In this document: positions 59,592-64,000 of the stretch, piece by piece
Layout: each line of letters starts with the position of its first letter
How positions within the stretch are numbered: the first letter of the stretch is position 1
NCBI GenBank assembly: GCA_017562135.1
Contig: QEYB01001046.1
Span: 372,001 to 436,000, forward strand
Source of the DNA: Dipylidium caninum
Taxonomy: Eukaryota > Platyhelminthes > Cestoda > Cyclophyllidea > Dipylidiidae
DNA length: 64,000 nt
Direction: 5' to 3'
Made by a program: the position numbers and the translations under genes
Notes under the pieces: generated by a model
What the model was told of the DNA's origin: nothing
The model's input: only the letters and a program-made list of their open reading frames with translations
The model's database searches: none

Positions 59592-61569
59592 TCGAAGCCT
59601 ATGCAATTTTACACATTCTGCCCCATTGTTTATCATAATTTAAATAATACACCACAAATTTGTGTAAACAAGGATCAGGTCACGAGTCTAATTCCACGCG
59701 ACAAACGGGAATGATAGTCGGAGCTTCGGTTTCACGCAGAACTCGCGTTATGCACTGCGGCCTGACCGACCGGGGAGGCTACGTCCTTGCGGCTCCACGT
59801 GAAGGCATTCCAGTTGCATTGACTCGCGTCTCCCGTTGACTGGACGCCCTGTGCCGAGGCCGACCCCCTCCGGTCGGGCATGTAAATTTCGGTACATTTA
59901 AGTTTAATGCCTCTACGAGGTGTCATAAAAAAAAGATTATCCTGGGGATCTTTCAACCCAACAACATGTGAGAGCATGTTGGCCTCGCACTAACAACTGT
60001 CACTTCCCGTGGATGCCTCCAGTCGCCAATCCTTTTTATCTCCGCCCCGTTGGATGTCATTCGCCTCCCCGATTCACCCGCGCGAAAGCAGTGTGGTGAA
60101 GACCTTGGCCTCCGACTAAAGCAGGCAATAGTTGAGGAGATAAATTGCCTCCTCGCAGAGAAGACGCTCCTCCCTTTTTAAGGCTATGTTTTCGGCTTCT
60201 TATATTCTCCTGGTACTATGTCGGACTTCTTGCATGTACGCTTGAGAGTTGAGAACCTGATAAAATCATGATTAATGGAGTGTTAACTGAATTTAACATT
60301 CGGAAGTCATAATGATGTTTGGCCGGAACACAGTCAAAATGGGAGCGAGCGAACGAATTACAAAATAGTCGCATTTATTCGCCTTAAGGGATGCCTTCGT
60401 GATTCGTAATGTCTGGTGATCATGGCGCCTTAATGGGGAGACAGAAGGACGTGGCCAGGATGGGAATATGCCTAGTCTACGCTGATAAGATTCATTTAAT
60501 TTCACTGACAGCTCTATTCCCGCAGAACTTCCATCAGGTGAGGGCTTTAGCCTATTCGGAAGTTAATAAAAGGGAGGCAAGTTGCCATTGTTTCCCGCAG
60601 GGTCCATTGAAAGTGTCGGCGGTTCCGGGGCGGGGTCGAGGATTCCCCGACTTATTCTCGTCGATTCCTCAACGCTACGCTAAGCCCTTAGGGCTCTATC
60701 AAGCGGTAGTCTAGGGTACCGTTCTGTTACGCCTTGAGTTTGCGATTCGTCCGGCATGTAATAGACCGGTTTAACCCAAAAGTATGTCAAAGGTTAAAGG
60801 GATCATAATTTTTTTTTGTTGATTAGAGACTGTGGCCGGTGCGGAAGTCAATTTTCTTTGTACGAGCAAGTGAGGAAGCTACCAGGGTCAACTTTGAGTC
60901 ACTGGGGTAACCCATTTTCCAGTCTGTTTTGCGCTACTGAAGTATCATAAGTAGAATACTGAGCTCCCACGAATTTCGGGGTAGTGAAAAATAGGTAATT
61001 TTTCCAATCGTGGTCAACCTGTGAGTCTTTCTACTGCCAGAGAGCGGCGAAATGAGGATAATATTAGAGGTACTTTCAGTAAAATACGCTGCAGTCACAA
61101 GTAGAGCTGGCCAGTGTCAAGACGCCGTGGGACTTCACGATCTCCCGTAATTAATATAAACTTCCGTTCATAATAAGTCATTTATGCTGGATGACGGAAG
61201 AGTGTTTCGCAAACAATGGGTTTATGGTTTCCAGCCACAGAAACAAAAAGATTTGAACGACGATCTGTCATACCAGTGGCCGCTTCTCTTTGAGGGTAAA
61301 ACATATCAGGAGAAAGTCGCCCTTGAGCGAAGGAACATTTAAAGTTCTCTTCTCCCCCTTTCCGCCTCTCTAATCCACTCCATTGGGGCGTAGCTTTTGC
61401 CAAATAATGTCAACCCCATTTAATTGGCATCTTCCCCACTAACTGCCTTGTCCTCGGTACCCTTGAGAGACGAGACAAGAAAGTCTTCCTCTCAGCTGCT
61501 GCAATTATCATAATCAGTGGTTGATCCCAACTTTTTCTCTTTCCTAGGATTAATCCAGCTTTTTTCATT

Positions 61570-61582
61570 CCCCCCCCCCCCC
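61570..61582. repeat. C13 homopolymer run
   Basis: Thirteen C residues; mirrored in type by the G13 run at 42,350-42,362. Confidence 0.85.
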
Positions 61583-62614
61583 GCCTACTACCACCACCAC
61601 TGGAGGGAATTTCAATTAAAATATTCACTCCGGAATTAACGTGTACACAGGGTTGTGGTAATCCTCACGGAGTGGCCCGTCAAGGGCTTATTGCGCTCAT
61701 GCTCGACTTGGCAAAGGTTAATTGAGGAGTTCCACCGCCCCAGGACGGGGAAGTCCGAAGTGCGCAGAAAGGATGTATAATTATACGGCGTATCTGTCTT
61801 GTCTGTGGACTGAAAATGACTTATTTTCCTTGATCTCCAAGTCAAAACAAAGTTTTAAGGGTTACAAATTTGGAGACAAGTCAGGGTAAGAGTCAACAGT
61901 TACCCTGCTCGGGCTTACCTGCTTTCTCGAGTCTAAGGAGTCACTCTTGGAGGAATCATCGCCTCATTTCAGTCATACTAGCAAATATCTTCTTTCCCAT
62001 GGATCATCGCTGTTGGTGCTGACGACGCATTTTCCACGCAAAACTATTTCACAAGGCGACTGCGATCCGCGTCTGACTCCAATCGAGTCGACGGGTTTCT
62101 CGCCTCTTATAACACCCGGGGCAGGGCGTACAACAACAATATTACCTCATAAGTTTAAGTGGGACGGAAATGTTGAAAGAGAAAAAAAATCCTGTCAATG
62201 TTTAGTTGGCACTTCCATTTATGGGTTGTGTACAAGGCAAAAGTTTAAGCAGACGAGTGTTAGATGACTTAGGCCCCGTTATCACTCGCCTGAGAGCCCA
62301 GCCCCTGCTCGGCCCCGGCCTCGGTCCCGGTCGCAGGCCCGGCTTCATTGTGAACTGAATCCATTGTAGCCCTAAGGTGGCGGTGCAATGAACACCCAAC
62401 CTGCTATTGCGTCTTCGAATTAGTTCCTCCATACGCGTGTGGAGTGAAAAAGAATGCAGTAGAGCAATCGCCTGATCGTGATAAAGAGTAGAGGAGGGTG
62501 GAGCTCTGATCAGATGTCATTGTTGTAGTGAAATGTGACACTTCCTCGGGGCCGCGGAGTAAACGAACAACTCTCCATTTACTTGCCTCGCCTCCCTCGC
62601 GCCCAAGCCGTATC

Positions 62615-62615
<1 letters not shown>

Positions 62616-62647
<32 letters not shown>
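62616..62647. repeat. (TG)16 microsatellite
   Basis: Longest dinucleotide run in the window; a shorter GT run lies at 62,755-62,768. Confidence 0.95.
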
Positions 62648-62648
<1 letters not shown>

Positions 62649-62945
62649 ACATTTTTATCGTAGAAAATCGCAGCAGAGTGTGAAGTGTTATTAGGTGCAA
62701 ATTACAATCCTGTTCACATGCCAACTGAGCAAATACGATGAAGCCAGCACCTGTGCGTGTGTGTGTGTACACCTTTGTTTGTGTTTATGCGCAAGTTATT
62801 TGATATCCAGTTTTGCAGCTACGCTATCTCTCACCTCGCACTGTTTGCACTAATATCAAATGCGTGAACTTTACTCTCCCCTTGACGCGAGCTGAGACAT
62901 TTTCGGTCGCTGTCAGGAGGACACTCGAGGAATGCGTGATGTACG

Positions 62946-62963
62946 CACACACACACACACACA
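62946..62963. repeat. (CA)9 microsatellite
   Basis: Complementary in orientation to the (TG)16 run about 300 bp to the left, so the two could pair in single strands. Confidence 0.9.
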
Positions 62964-63398
62964 TACACGGACTTGAGGTGCTAGTGAGTCTTGAAGGCAC
63001 CGCCGATGCCTGTATGGGCGCGCAGTCTTCTCAGCTCACAGAAGTCGACGAGCTGCTGGTGAGAGGATACATCCCACGGAGACGGTGACACAGTTTCACG
63101 AAGTCAGGCACTTCGACCTTGATGCCCCTTGGGACTGTGGTCTTCAACATCAGCGCATACCCGCCACTCGACACATACGTGTGGGCCCTACTTCGAGGAT
63201 GCGGACACTCAGTGGAAGCAGTGATGTCTGAGATTAATCTGTTTTCCCGCACTTTTTTCTCCTCATAACAGTACAATTGCACACTGGGTACTCCGCACTT
63301 ACCGCTCTCGGTGTGCGGTTGTTTCCATAACAAGGATTAGCGTGGATGGGAGGAGATTGGCGGTGTCGGAAGGCGGAGGATTCTAGCCCCAGTTCCGC

Positions 63399-63430
63399 CC
63401 ATCACCACCATCATCATCAACATCAACATC
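63399..63430. repeat. CAT/CAA trinucleotide tract
   Basis: Units CATCACCAC, CATCATCAT and CAACATCAA over about 32 bp. Confidence 0.8.
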
Positions 63431-64000
63431 AAAAGCCTTAATTTTAGCGAGGCAGATGTAGACAAGTGAAGTGTCTCACACTTGCTGGCAGATTTCAGGC
63501 CTAAAAGGCCTCGCCATAGATGTCACGCATGAGAGCTGATAATGGCAAAACTACCGATGACAGCAATGGCCGGTGAGAGACCTGATTGGGAGACGGGCGA
63601 CACTACAAGTGACACAATTAATGTCCAAAGCCATTCTGATGAACGTGCCATTTGGAAAATTCGCCTACGACACCCTTCAGCCTGCATGGGGATTGAGGAA
63701 TTGGCGGTCAACGTAACAAGCTGATGAGGTTCTGATGAAATGTGCCATTATTCGCCCCCTTGGCTAGTTCACTGGTGCATGTCTGTGATGGTAGCAACCG
63801 CAGCCCAACTTTTGCGACATGAGGGCTCAACGGTAAGATCAACACAGGTAGGAGAAGTAATAAACAGACCATTCGAGTGGTGTGAAGCCAATTTCAGCTA
63901 TCGGACAAAGCGAATGTCGTTTTGAGACCTGCGCGCAGAATATGTGGGGGGAACTCATTAAGACTGTGTGTAGAATGGTAGTTAAATGTGTACAATGGCC

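Larger units (their letters stand above)
51702..64000. other. gene-poor region rich in microsatellites
   Basis: No gene recognised on either strand. The longest frame (57,034-57,600, minus) owes its length to a (CCG)11 tract read as poly-Gly. The frame at 58,691-58,930 (minus) is polar and low in complexity, without an exon context. Candidate regulatory repeats are listed separately. The gene served by this region, if any, lies outside the window. Confidence 0.5.

Noticed and set aside
62600..63000. repeat cluster considered as a CRISPR or satellite array
   Set aside because: Plain dinucleotide microsatellites without regular spacers, in an animal genome.

Overview
The window looks like nuclear DNA of a flatworm, most likely a tapeworm (cestode). 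Three animal genes can be reconstructed at exon level. Two of them carry GT-AG introns of only 30-42 nt near their 5' ends while later introns reach 1.3-3.2 kb, a pattern characteristic of parasitic flatworms. The three proteins (Arl8, a TBC1D9-type RabGAP and a Kv channel) are animal families. The rest is non-coding DNA rich in microsatellites. The species assignment is inference; the splice structures were read directly from the sequence.

Layout: (1) 1-10,456 is mostly unassigned. It holds a candidate first exon of a secreted protein (425-562, TATA box at 381), a short duplicated block at 3.1-3.6 kb, and a decayed mariner-family transposase (7,464-8,399) with frameshifts and a damaged catalytic triad. 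(2) 10,457-13,714 (+) is a two-exon voltage-gated potassium channel of 683 aa with a Shaw/Kv3-like T1 domain, an intact TVGYGD filter, a depleted S4 sensor and an altered S6 proline motif. (3) 13,715-18,236 has no recognised gene but several inverted repeats. (4) 18,237-20,387 (-) is a complete five-exon ARL8 gene (186 aa). (5) 20,388-21,208 is an 821-bp divergent promoter region. (6) 21,209-41,635 (+) is a complete 19-exon TBC1D9/TBC1D8-type RabGAP (1,225 aa) with two GRAM domains, a TBC domain with both catalytic fingers and an EF-hand, followed by a poly(A) signal at 41,792. (7) 41,798-64,000 is a gene-poor block with many simple repeats, recurring short motifs, and one candidate secreted four-cysteine peptide on the minus strand (51,299-51,658) with its own TATA box.

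How the genes relate: ARL8 (lysosome and vesicle positioning) and the RabGAP (switching off Rab GTPases) are both membrane-traffic regulators and start head to head, so shared transcriptional control is plausible but unproven. The Kv channel is an independent excitability gene. I saw no rRNA, tRNA, CRISPR array or intact autonomous transposon. The large share of short open frames in the flanks behaves like chance frames in non-coding DNA.
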